Assembly (NCBI RefSeq): GCF_000682775.1 | Contig: NZ_AWFI01000018.1 | Coordinates: 124,001-188,000, forward strand | Direction of reading: 5' to 3' | Length of the DNA: 64,000 bases | Source of the DNA: Hyphomonas sp. L-53-1-40 | GTDB lineage: Bacteria > Pseudomonadota > Alphaproteobacteria > Caulobacterales > Hyphomonadaceae | In this document: positions 34,454-42,388 of the stretch, one piece after another | Layout of the letters: every line of letters begins with the position of its first letter | How positions within the stretch are numbered: position 1 is the stretch's first letter | Translations under genes and position numbers: made by a program | Notes under the pieces: generated by a model | The model's database searches: none | Told to the model about the DNA's origin: nothing | What the model saw: only the letters and a program-made list of their open reading frames with translations

Positions 34454-34538
34454 GCGGTCATGGCGGAATTGGTAGACGCGCAGCGTTGAGGTCGCTGTGG
34501 GGCAACCCGTGGAGGTTCGAGTCCTCTTGACCGCACCA
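34454..34538 (+). tRNA. tRNA-Leu (anticodon GAG)
   Basis: The acceptor stem GCGGTCA (34454-34460) pairs with TGACCGC (34528-34534), then A and an encoded CCA. The anticodon loop TTGAGGT has GAG, flanked by AGCG/CGCT. A long variable arm (GTCGCTGTGGGGCAACCCGT region) and the GGTTCGAGTCC T-arm confirm a class II leucine tRNA. The longest possible lipB frame starts 7 bases into it on the other strand. Confidence 0.95.
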
Positions 34539-34578
34539 TTTTCAATCGTTCCAGCCGCGCTGGCAGCATTGAAAATGG
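34536..34578. repeat. Long hairpin abutting the tRNA-Leu 3' end
   Basis: CCATTTTCAAT (34536-34546) and ATTGAAAATGG (34568-34578) are perfect 11-base inverted repeats; inside, CCAGC (34551-34555) pairs with GCTGG (34559-34563). The left arm includes the tRNA CCA. It could guide 3' end processing or termination; there is no clear T-run. Confidence 0.5.
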
Positions 34579-34618
34579 CTGTCTGAATTTCACACGGCTT
34601 TTATGCGTTGGGTCGGCC

Positions 34619-35230
34619 TCAGGGCTGTCCAGTTCTCGCATTGTCTTGCGCATCAGCCGTCAGCGTGTGGGGCGTTACCTTGAATCGCTTCAACATGTCC
34701 TGCGCCGGAACAAAGTCCGGTGCCAGTTGGACTGTCTTGCGCAAATCGACATAGGCAGCTTCGACATTGTTGCGCAGCAATTCAGCCGTGGCGCGATTGT
34801 AGAGCGCCTTGTGCCGCAATTCATCTGACACTTGATCCATGTCTGCGAGTGCCTGGATGGCCTCGTCATAGCGCTCCAGTCGTATCAGCACTGCGCTGAG
34901 GCTGATGGTGATATCGGCCGAGGCGCCAGGCATGGCATGGGCTTCGGACAACAGGCGTGCGGCCCCTTCAAGGTCGCCCCGCCTGATGCGGACTGTGCCT
35001 GCATTTGCGTGGGCAGCAGCGCGCCCGCTCAGCGTCAGGTCTGACTGTTTCGCGCCCGCATCGCACAGCCGCTGGAGGCGCAACGTGGCTTCAGAGTAGT
35101 GCCCGAGTTCGGTGACGCATAACTCGGCCGGGCTCGGGCTGGATCTGTAGACGTCCGGGCTGGCGCCGGCATGGGGGGTGGAAATGATGAAAAGGGCGGA
35201 GAGTATAAAGGCTGGGAGGGCAGGTTTCAT
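34619..35230 (-). CDS. Exported TPR-repeat protein
   Basis: A 203-residue protein with a signal peptide (residues 1-23) and TPR-type helical repeats from about residue 75 to 180, for example [17 protein letters not shown] and [36 protein letters not shown]. It has two cysteines in the [17 protein letters not shown] segment. It is probably periplasmic and acts as a protein-binding scaffold. ATG at 35230 has GGAG 8 bases upstream. Divergent from a MarR gene; both have a GTGTA-NN-TACAC palindrome at their starts, so the MarR protein probably controls it. Confidence 0.8.
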   Translation of the reverse strand: MKPALPAFILSALFIISTPHAGASPDVYRSSPSPAELCVTELGHYSEATLRLQRLCDAGAKQSDLTLSGRAAAHANAGTVRIRRGDLEGAARLLSEAHAMPGASADITISLSAVLIRLERYDEAIQALADMDQVSDELRHKALYNRATAELLRNNVEAAYVDLRKTVQLAPDFVPAQDMLKRFKVTPHTLTADAQDNARTGQP

Positions 35231-35245
35231 GTTGAAACTCCAATA

Positions 35246-35257
35246 GTGTAAATACAC
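35246..35257. promoter_or_regulatory. Palindrome GTGTAAATACAC, candidate MarR operator
   Basis: A perfect GTGTA-2-TACAC palindrome 16 bases before the TPR gene start. The same form recurs at 35458-35469 before the MarR gene. Confidence 0.6.
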
Positions 35258-35457
35258 GATATGGAATGCGTGCATCCGGAAAAGGCCGCCCGACAGGATA
35301 TGCCGGGCGGAGGAGTGTCACTGGATCACGGGAAACTGACTTTGTAGAGAGACACCAGCGACATAAGTAATGTATATGCACTATACTGGGGAATCAATGA
35401 AGCGCCTTGGAATAGGTGTGTTAGATTTACTGATCTGTTTGAAGTTTCAGGAAGAGT

Positions 35458-35469
35458 GTGTATCTACAC
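35458..35469. promoter_or_regulatory. Palindrome GTGTATCTACAC, candidate MarR operator
   Basis: A second GTGTA-2-TACAC palindrome, ending 3 bases before the MarR ATG (35473). A probable promoter with TATACT at 35382-35387 lies about 70 bases upstream. Binding here would block transcript elongation or translation of the regulator itself. Confidence 0.6.
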
Positions 35470-35472
35470 GCT

Positions 35473-35901
35473 ATGGACCAAACGATCATTCATGAAGATG
35501 TGACGCAGCGCTGTACGGCGGGTCGCCTGCTACGTGCGGCGCGGCGCATTACACGCGAGTATGACGACGCCTTGCGCCCGGTTGACCTGACTATTGCCCA
35601 GTTCGGGCTTTTGAATGCGGTAGGCCGGTTTGAACCCGACTCCATTTCGGAGCTGGCAGATTTGCTTGCCTTGGATCGCACCACCCTGTCCCGCAATCTG
35701 AAGCCATTGGAGAAGGCCGGTCTGATCTTTCGGGGAGAGGAGGGAGATGGCCGACGCCGTCGCCTGTTGCTCACGACGCTTGGGGTGCGCCGTCTGGAAG
35801 AGGCGTACCCGCTCTGGCAGGAGGTCCAGAACCGGATTGAAGGCCGCTTGCGCGAGGATGGCTTGTCCCAGCTCACGGCGGGCCTGAAGCGCCTGCGCTG
35901 A
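35473..35901 (+). CDS. MarR-family transcriptional regulator
   Basis: A 142-residue MarR protein with the winged helix: DLTIAQFGLLNAVGRFEPDSISELADLLALDRTTLSRNLKPLEKAGLIFR then the wing with the basic GDGRRRRLLLTTLG. It binds palindromic sites and is released by small ligands. It likely represses itself and the divergent TPR protein through the two GTGTA palindromes. ATG at 35473 is used; a GTG at 35458 would be inside the palindrome. The nearest Shine-Dalgarno (AGGAAGAG, 35450s) fits neither spacing well, so the start is the least certain part. Confidence 0.9.
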   Translation: MDQTIIHEDVTQRCTAGRLLRAARRITREYDDALRPVDLTIAQFGLLNAVGRFEPDSISELADLLALDRTTLSRNLKPLEKAGLIFRGEEGDGRRRRLLLTTLGVRRLEEAYPLWQEVQNRIEGRLREDGLSQLTAGLKRLR

Positions 35902-35948
35902 TACAGGTCAATTCCCCAGTTCCTTAGTCTGTTGTGAGCACGCTGTGA

Positions 35949-35962
35949 GATTCCTGCGAATC
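35949..35962. promoter_or_regulatory. Paired inverted GANTC sites before mgtE
   Basis: GATTC (35949-35953) and GAATC (35958-35962) form an inverted pair 4 bases apart in the 121-base spacer upstream of mgtE. Two CcrM sites so close suggest methylation-sensitive control, unproven. Confidence 0.25.
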
Positions 35963-36022
35963 CCGGCTAGCTCAACGTATTCGGTTCTTGCCGACGCCAC
36001 GTAACCCCGGCAAAGAGGCGCC

Positions 36023-37405
36023 ATGACAGAAACGTCCGTTCAGCCTGCCCAGACCGCTGAGACGCCCAACGTCGATCCCGATCTGCTGGAAGATATCATC
36101 GATGCCGTCGATGAGAAGGATATGCGCTGGCTGGCGCGGACGCTGCAGCGCATGCATCCGGCTGATGCCGCCGATGCGCTGGAGGCTTTGTCCTTTGATA
36201 CCTTCTCTGAAGCGGTAGAACTGCTTGGCGGCGAGCTGCCAGCGGACATCCTGATCGAACTGCGCGATTCCTATCGCGAAGAGGCGGTCGAAGTGCTGCC
36301 GGACGCGGCGGTGGCAAGCGCGCTCGACGAACTCGATTCCGATGATGCGACGACCATTCTCGAAGACCTCGAAGATGACCGCCGTGAGCGTATCCTGGAC
36401 GACCTTGCCCCGGTGGACCGAGCCCAGCTGGAGCGGGGCCTCTCTTATGAGGAAGACACTGCCGGCCGTCTCATGCAGACGGAGTTCGTGGCCGCGCCGG
36501 AATACTGGACGGTCGGCCATGCGATCGACCATGCGCGGGAGCTCGGCGAGGAATTGCCGGAAGTCTTCTACGAGCTCTACGTGATCGATCCGGGCCATCG
36601 CCTGCTGGGGATCGTCTCGCTGGCGACGCTGCTGCGCACGCCGCGAGATGTTCAATTGTCTGACATCATGGAAGACGCATTGTCCTCTCTGAAGCCGGAG
36701 ATGGACCAGGAAGAAGTGGCCTTCCAATTCCGCAAATACTCTTTGGCTGCTGCGCCCGTGACAGATGAAGGCGACCGCCTTGTCGGCATGATCACGGTCG
36801 ATGACATGGTCGATGTCATGCAGGAAGAGAACGCCGAAGACCTGCTCTCCCTGCTCAACGTGACCTCGGCGGACGGTGCCGACACAGTCTGGGATACGGT
36901 GAAGGCGCGCGCGCCGTGGCTGGGCGTGAATCTGTTCACGGCGTTCATCGCCTCCGCCATTATTTCCCTGTTCGAGGCGGCCATCGCGCAAGTCGTGGCC
37001 TTGGCGGTACTGATGCCGGTCGTGGCGGCGCTCGGGGGCAATGCGGGCAGCCAGGGGCTTGCCGTTGCCGTGCGCGCCATTGCCGAACGGCAATTGGACG
37101 GCGCTGCAGCTCGCCGCGCCATCTTCCGCGAAGTGCTCAGCGGTTGTGTAAACGGAGTCATCTTTGCCATCGGGGTCGGGTTGATCTCGCTGGTCTGGTT
37201 CCGTGACGTCCAGTTGGCGCTCGTGATCGGCGTGGCAATGTTGGCGACCTTCATCTGGGCGGGCCTGTCGGGCATTCTCGTTCCCCTCGGCCTCAAGCGC
37301 CTTGGCGCTGACCCTGCGGTGGCATCGTCGGTCTTCGTGCTAACGCTGACCGATGTGATGGCCTTCTTCAGTTTCCTCGGCCTGGCGTCGCTTGTGCTCC
37401 TGTAA
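36023..37405 (+). CDS. mgtE: Magnesium transporter MgtE
   Basis: A 460-residue MgtE channel. The N-terminal acidic superhelical domain (residues 15-135), a pair of CBS domains (about 140-270) and five transmembrane helices (about 295-460) are all visible; the channel motif region LMPVVAALGGNAGSQ near residue 335 is conserved. It carries Mg2+ down its gradient across the inner membrane and closes when cytoplasmic Mg2+ binds the N and CBS domains. AGAGGCGCC precedes the start. It is followed 101 bases later by spmX. Confidence 0.95.
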   Translation: MTETSVQPAQTAETPNVDPDLLEDIIDAVDEKDMRWLARTLQRMHPADAADALEALSFDTFSEAVELLGGELPADILIELRDSYREEAVEVLPDAAVASALDELDSDDATTILEDLEDDRRERILDDLAPVDRAQLERGLSYEEDTAGRLMQTEFVAAPEYWTVGHAIDHARELGEELPEVFYELYVIDPGHRLLGIVSLATLLRTPRDVQLSDIMEDALSSLKPEMDQEEVAFQFRKYSLAAAPVTDEGDRLVGMITVDDMVDVMQEENAEDLLSLLNVTSADGADTVWDTVKARAPWLGVNLFTAFIASAIISLFEAAIAQVVALAVLMPVVAALGGNAGSQGLAVAVRAIAERQLDGAAARRAIFREVLSGCVNGVIFAIGVGLISLVWFRDVQLALVIGVAMLATFIWAGLSGILVPLGLKRLGADPAVASSVFVLTLTDVMAFFSFLGLASLVLL

Positions 37406-37506
37406 ATTGGGCACTTCTTGGCCAATTCTCGCCTCTCGGGTGAATGGGCGCGAGATTTGCAGCGCTTGCCCGTAGTAAAAAGTCAAACTGTCCCAAAACG
37501 GGAGCC

Positions 37507-38703
37507 ATGCTTTTGGCCCGTCAAATGCGCACGTCCGACAAGGGAGTCGAACTCATCAAGAGTTTCGAGGGCTTTCGTGCGCGCGCAAGTCGCCTGCCGG
37601 ATGGCAAATGGCTGGTCGGTTACGGGCATACAGAGACCGCACGCGCTGGCCTGACCGTTAGCGCCTTCGATGCGGAACTGATCCTGCGCTTTCATGACCT
37701 GAAGCGGGTCGAGAACCATCTGGCGCAACAGGTGTTCACGCCGCTGAGCCAGAACGAATTCGATGCGCTCGTCTCATTCGCCTTCAATATCGGTTTGAAG
37801 GCCTTCGATTCCTCTGACGTACTCGCGCACCTCAATTCCGGCGACCGTATCCTTGCCGCTGAAGCCATGAGTAGCTGGCGCCGGGGTCGGGTGGATGGTC
37901 AGATCCGCGTGATTGATGGACTTGTGCGCCGCCGCGCCGTGGAAGTGGCAACCTTCCTGGATACGCCCAAACGTCGTGTTTCGATCCCGAGTGCGCTTGT
38001 CCGCCCCGAACGCGACGGCCTTGCCGGGTTGAGCGGGAATCGGGACACTTCCATCGTGTTGGAGCCGCGGCCTGAACAGAACCGCGCTCGCGCCACAGCA
38101 GAGCGCGAGAGCCCGCCAGAGGCCGCCGCCCGCGCAGTGGCCCAGCGCCTGACGCGCATTCTCGGGGAAAATGGTTCCCGCGCATCCGGCGAGCCTGATC
38201 CGCAGCCGACGGGTGATTCCACCGTTGATGAGATTACGCGCGCCGTTTCCGCGCTGGCAGGCCCCGAAGGCAATGGCGAGCCGGCCCAGCCGCCAGCCTC
38301 CATGTCGGAACGCCGCCGGGCCTATCGTCCGCCAAACCTGTCCGACCCGGAGGGGGAGGGGCTCACCCTCGACAATCTCTCTGTGCCGCCGACGAACCAG
38401 AAACTGATCGATGACCTGGCCACGGTCGAGGTGGATACATCGCGCTTGATGACACCCGCGCAGGCCGAAATGGCAGACTTTGCTCCGGCGCACGGTTGGC
38501 GCTGGTTGCCCTTTGCCTTGCTGGCAGGACTCGGCACGATTGGCCTTTATGACGGACTGCGCCGCATCTTTACTCAATCGAGCGCACGCATGGGCGAGGC
38601 TGCGAGCCAGGCCTATACCGGCCCCCTGATGGCGCTGGGTGGTGGCTTCCTCCTATTCGTCTCGGTCTACTATCTGTACCGCATGCTGGCGCAGGAAGAT
38701 TAG
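37507..38703 (+). CDS. spmX: SpmX: lysozyme-derived membrane-anchored polarity protein
   Basis: A 398-residue protein with the SpmX layout: an N-terminal GH24 (phage-lysozyme) domain (residues 8-160), a Pro/Ala/Glu/Arg-rich disordered linker (about 165-330), and two C-terminal transmembrane segments (about 335-355 and 375-395). In Caulobacterales SpmX recruits the kinase DivJ to the old pole and, in some genera, places stalks. Lysozyme marks: the catalytic Glu is E21 in SFEGFRARASR, and GYGHT is at 39-43, but the position of the catalytic Asp (nine after Glu) is Leu30, as expected for SpmX, which is a co-opted lysin. ATG at 37507 has GGAG very close. Confidence 0.88.
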   Translation: MLLARQMRTSDKGVELIKSFEGFRARASRLPDGKWLVGYGHTETARAGLTVSAFDAELILRFHDLKRVENHLAQQVFTPLSQNEFDALVSFAFNIGLKAFDSSDVLAHLNSGDRILAAEAMSSWRRGRVDGQIRVIDGLVRRRAVEVATFLDTPKRRVSIPSALVRPERDGLAGLSGNRDTSIVLEPRPEQNRARATAERESPPEAAARAVAQRLTRILGENGSRASGEPDPQPTGDSTVDEITRAVSALAGPEGNGEPAQPPASMSERRRAYRPPNLSDPEGEGLTLDNLSVPPTNQKLIDDLATVEVDTSRLMTPAQAEMADFAPAHGWRWLPFALLAGLGTIGLYDGLRRIFTQSSARMGEAASQAYTGPLMALGGGFLLFVSVYYLYRMLAQED

Positions 38704-38739
38704 GCTGACAGCCGGGGGAAGTCTTGCTAAGTCAACGGC

Positions 38740-39912
38740 ATGATCGCGAACACATATCCCACTTTGAACTTCGATCTCGGTGAAACTGCGGACATGATCC
38801 GCGAGACCGTGGCAAGTTTCGCCCAGAACGAAATCGCCCCTCGCGCTGCAGAGATTGACCGCACGGATACGTTTCCGCGCGACCTGTTGCCGAAAATGGG
38901 CGAACTTGGCCTCCTCGGCATCACGGTCGAGGAAGAGTGGGGCGGCACCGGGCTTGGCTATCTCGAACATGTGGTCGCGATGGAAGAAATTTCACGCGCT
39001 TCGGCTTCAGTCGGCCTGTCCTACGGCGCCCATTCCAATCTTTGCGTCAACCAGCTGCGCCGCTGGGGGAATGACGACCAGAAATCCCGCTACCTTCCCA
39101 AGCTCGTCTCTGGCGAACATCTTGGTGCCCTCGCCATGAGCGAGAGTGGCGCTGGCTCTGATGTCGTGTCCATGAAGCTGAAGGCCGAGAAGAAGGGCGA
39201 CCGCTATGTGCTGAACGGCACCAAGATGTGGATCACCAATGCGCCGGACGCTGATACGCTGGTCGTCTACGCCAAGACCGAGCCACAGGCGGGTTCGCGC
39301 GGCATCACGGCCTTCCTGATCGAGCGCGACTTCAAGGGCTTCTCGGTCGCGCAGAAACTCGACAAGCTGGGCATGCGCGGATCGGAGACGGGCGAACTTG
39401 TCTTTGAGGACTGCGAAGTGCCAGAAGAGAACGTCATGGGCCCGCTGAATGGCGGCGTTGGCGTTCTGATGAGTGGGCTCGATTATGAGCGCGCCGTCCT
39501 GTCAGCCGGCCCGACCGGCATCATGCAGGCCTGCATGGATGTCGTGATCCCCTACATCCACGACCGGAAACAATTCGGCCAGTCCATCGGCGAGTTCCAG
39601 CTGATCCAGGGCAAGGTCGCGGACATGTATGTCCAGATGAATGCGGCCAAGGCCTATGTCTATGCCGTCGCCAAATCCTGCGACCGGGGCGAGACCACCC
39701 GCAAGGATGCCGCTGGCGCCATTCTGTATGCGGCCGAAACCGCGACCAAGCTCGCGCTCGACGCGATCCAGATCCTTGGCGGCAATGGCTATATCAACGA
39801 ATACCCGACCGGCCGCCTGCTGCGCGATGCCAAGCTCTACGAGATCGGGGCAGGGACGTCGGAAATCCGCCGCTGGCTAATCGGTCGGGAACTTTTCGGC
39901 GAAACGGCTTGA
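38740..39912 (+). CDS. ivd: Isovaleryl-CoA dehydrogenase
   Basis: A 390-residue FAD-dependent acyl-CoA dehydrogenase for isovaleryl-CoA in leucine breakdown. The signatures are [34 protein letters not shown] for FAD and the C-terminal [22 protein letters not shown]. The catalytic base is in the [14 protein letters not shown] segment, the Glu of YER, the location used by IVD and not the C-terminal position of other acyl-CoA dehydrogenases; this supports IVD. Start ATG lies 36 bases after spmX. Electrons go to electron transfer flavoprotein. It belongs to the leucine region with mccB, mccA and the hydratase. Confidence 0.93.
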   Translation: MIANTYPTLNFDLGETADMIRETVASFAQNEIAPRAAEIDRTDTFPRDLLPKMGELGLLGITVEEEWGGTGLGYLEHVVAMEEISRASASVGLSYGAHSNLCVNQLRRWGNDDQKSRYLPKLVSGEHLGALAMSESGAGSDVVSMKLKAEKKGDRYVLNGTKMWITNAPDADTLVVYAKTEPQAGSRGITAFLIERDFKGFSVAQKLDKLGMRGSETGELVFEDCEVPEENVMGPLNGGVGVLMSGLDYERAVLSAGPTGIMQACMDVVIPYIHDRKQFGQSIGEFQLIQGKVADMYVQMNAAKAYVYAVAKSCDRGETTRKDAAGAILYAAETATKLALDAIQILGGNGYINEYPTGRLLRDAKLYEIGAGTSEIRRWLIGRELFGETA

Positions 39913-39914
39913 AT

Positions 39915-40448
39915 ATGGACATCCGTTTGGCAGAACCTGAAGATGCCGGATGGATTACAGATATCTACGCACCGATTGTTGAAGAAACGGTCATTTCATT
40001 TGAACTGACCCCGCCATCGGTGAGTGAAATGGCGGAGCGTATACAGACCACTCTTGAGACATTTCCTTGGCTCGCGGCAGAAGAAAATGGTCAGCCATTG
40101 GGCTATGCCCATGCGTCATCGCACAGAGCACGCGCGGCTTATCAATGGTCATGCGATGTCAGCGTATACGTTGCGCCGGTCGCACGGCGTCGGAATGTTG
40201 GCCAGCGCCTGTACATCGAATTGCTGGAGGTTTTGAAACGTCAAGGGTTTCACAATGCCTTTGCTGGAATTGCCCTGCCGAATGTCCCCAGCGTTGCCCT
40301 GCATGAGCGTCTAGGGTTCGAGCATCTCGGAACGTATCGCAATGTTGGCTACAAGCTAGACGCTTGGCATGATGTTGGTTGGTGGCAAAAACGCTTGTCC
40401 AATGTTTCTGGCGGCCTCAGCGTACCGTCGAAGCCTGTTTCTGACTGA
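39915..40448 (+). CDS. GNAT-family N-acetyltransferase (phosphinothricin-acetyltransferase-like)
   Basis: A 177-residue GNAT protein: IRLAEPEDAGWITDIYAPIVEETVISFELTPPS and the acetyl-CoA loop V-ARRRNVGQRL (RRRNVG at about residues 97-102), then the LGTYRNVGYKLDAWHDVGWWQK ending typical of the PAT/bar-like group. It acetylates an amine, often a phosphinothricin-like or methionine sulfoximine compound; target is inferred. It starts 2 bases after the ivd stop. Codon use looks more AT-rich than its neighbours, hinting at recent acquisition or different expression. No clear Shine-Dalgarno. Confidence 0.85.
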   Translation: MDIRLAEPEDAGWITDIYAPIVEETVISFELTPPSVSEMAERIQTTLETFPWLAAEENGQPLGYAHASSHRARAAYQWSCDVSVYVAPVARRRNVGQRLYIELLEVLKRQGFHNAFAGIALPNVPSVALHERLGFEHLGTYRNVGYKLDAWHDVGWWQKRLSNVSGGLSVPSKPVSD

Positions 40449-40474
40449 TCGCGCGGAACGGCTTGGTAAAAGCT

Positions 40475-42271
40475 CTAGGCCGGACAGCACTTTTCCTTGA
40501 TTTTCGTGCCTTCGAAAGCCTGCATCGTGGCGACATAGCCAGCCTGGACGGTTTCGTCATAGGCCTTCCAGTCGCGCAGCTGGACATCAGCCAGTTGGGG
40601 CAGGACCAGCACGTCGGCCATGTCGTGCCCGAACTTCGTGTCTGCGCGGATCGTCGCTGTTCGCATCAAAAGACCCGCAATCGGCGGCGGGCTGGAAAAG
40701 CCATTGTTGAACACCCAGCGGAAGAAGCTCGGCGGTTTAGAAAATTCCTCCAGATCCATGTTTTCCGGCTGGCGCGTGACATCAGAGCCCACGACAAAAC
40801 CGCGATGCATATCCCGCATGATGTCGGCCGGAAAATTGTTCAGAACTGCGCCATCGACCAGCAAATCCTTGCCGTCCACGACCGGAGGCAAGATACCCGG
40901 CAGCGAGATGGTCGCCCGCAGCGCATTGCGCAGCAGGCCTTCGCGATGGATACGCGTGGCGCCGCTGGTGAGATTGGTCGAGGTACAGAAAAAGGGAATG
41001 TCGAGATCACCGATCTCCGCGTCGCCGAAATGCTCTTTCAGTCGGGCTGCGACGCGCGCGCCCTTCACCATGCCGACGACGGGCAAATGATAGTCCCCGA
41101 GCGGATTGCTGTCGACAAACGCCTTGCGGATGCGTCGCTCGATTTCGGCATCGCCCCATCCCATTGCGACACAGGCCGCGATGACCGAGCCCATCGAGGC
41201 GCCGCCCACAAAATCGATCGGCAGACCAAGCTCTCGCATCGCCTTGACGACGCCGATATGAGAATAGGCGCGCGCCCCTCCGCCTGACAGGATCAGGCCG
41301 ACAGAGACACCAGCCATGATGCGGGCGAGCCGGTCGCAATCCTGACCCTCTACCCGGCTCCAGTGAAAGACGCGGGTAGCCCCGGACGCTGCGATCCATT
41401 CGGCTGGCTTGGCGCCCCGGCGCTCGTCGCTGTGATGTAGCAACAGGACGTCCACGAGTTTCAGCGTTCGGGCAGGGGACTGGTCATCCGGCATCAATGG
41501 ATTGGAGGGGCGCGCATCAGCGCGGCCCACGACCCAGATCCGGTCGGCCTGGCGCATGGACAGGCGATACCAGGAATTGTCGCCAATGGCGGAGATCAGG
41601 ATCACCACATCATGTGTGCGCTCCAACTCGTCGAAATAGGCAGCCGGGCGTTCATCACCCATCTGCTCGTCAACAATGACGGCTTTTCGCCCAAGGCGCT
41701 CCAACGCCTGTTTCAGCGACCGGGCCCGCAGCTTCAGATCGATGGTCGGTGAGGTGGCGACGAGCGTGAACACTTTCGGCGCAGCGCTGGCTACGCGATC
41801 ACCGGATTTTCCCAGTCGGCGCAAAATCACCCGGATCATGGATTCGAGCAGTTCCGGCTCGGCTTTCACCATCCGGTCCCAGCCCTTGCGCGAGACGCCG
41901 ATCAGTTCCGTGTCGCGCAGCGCGTAAACCGAACTCGTATGGGGTGCATCGTTCGGCACGCCATCGCCGGTCAGGTCGACCCCGCCGAGGAAGAGTGACA
42001 TCTCGCCGGCCGGCTCGCCTGAGCGGATATGGCCGACAAATTCGGACTTTCCATGCACGCCGTCACGGAAGATGCCCAACGTCCCGGAGAGGACGAAATA
42101 GAGCGTGTCAGCGGGTTCCCCGGCAAGATAGAGCGGCTTGCCGGCGGCGACCGAAAACCAGATGGCTTCCTTGCCTGCCGCCTTCATGGCGCGGGCCGGA
42201 ACATCCTTCAGGAATTCAATGGCCCGCAAGCGGGGAGTGATATCAATGCCCATGTTGAAGAACATGCCCAT
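40475..42271 (-). CDS. cNMP-binding patatin-like phospholipase (NTE family)
   Basis: A 598-residue protein with an N-terminal cyclic-nucleotide-binding domain (about 15-140, with GEMSLFLGG) and a C-terminal patatin domain (about 320-500). Patatin marks: oxyanion loop GGGARAYSHIG, nucleophile Ser in GGASMG (GxSxG) and catalytic Asp in VDGAVLNNFP (DGA/G). It should hydrolyse lysophospholipids or phospholipids at the membrane, possibly under cyclic-nucleotide control, like NTE/RssA-type proteins. A middle region (about 160-310) resembles the intermediate part of NTE. AAGGGA precedes the start. It is on the opposite strand to the leucine genes around it. Confidence 0.9.
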   Translation of the reverse strand: MGMFFNMGIDITPRLRAIEFLKDVPARAMKAAGKEAIWFSVAAGKPLYLAGEPADTLYFVLSGTLGIFRDGVHGKSEFVGHIRSGEPAGEMSLFLGGVDLTGDGVPNDAPHTSSVYALRDTELIGVSRKGWDRMVKAEPELLESMIRVILRRLGKSGDRVASAAPKVFTLVATSPTIDLKLRARSLKQALERLGRKAVIVDEQMGDERPAAYFDELERTHDVVILISAIGDNSWYRLSMRQADRIWVVGRADARPSNPLMPDDQSPARTLKLVDVLLLHHSDERRGAKPAEWIAASGATRVFHWSRVEGQDCDRLARIMAGVSVGLILSGGGARAYSHIGVVKAMRELGLPIDFVGGASMGSVIAACVAMGWGDAEIERRIRKAFVDSNPLGDYHLPVVGMVKGARVAARLKEHFGDAEIGDLDIPFFCTSTNLTSGATRIHREGLLRNALRATISLPGILPPVVDGKDLLVDGAVLNNFPADIMRDMHRGFVVGSDVTRQPENMDLEEFSKPPSFFRWVFNNGFSSPPPIAGLLMRTATIRADTKFGHDMADVLVLPQLADVQLRDWKAYDETVQAGYVATMQAFEGTKIKEKCCPA

Positions 42272-42388
42272 TTCGATTCCCTTTTCAAAGCCTTTCGCTC
42301 ATCCCCTGTGTTTCAAATTCGCATGACGCCCGCGTGACAGGTGGGCCGGGCGCCGCTAAGCAGGCACAAAATTCCAGTGGGAGGCGTT

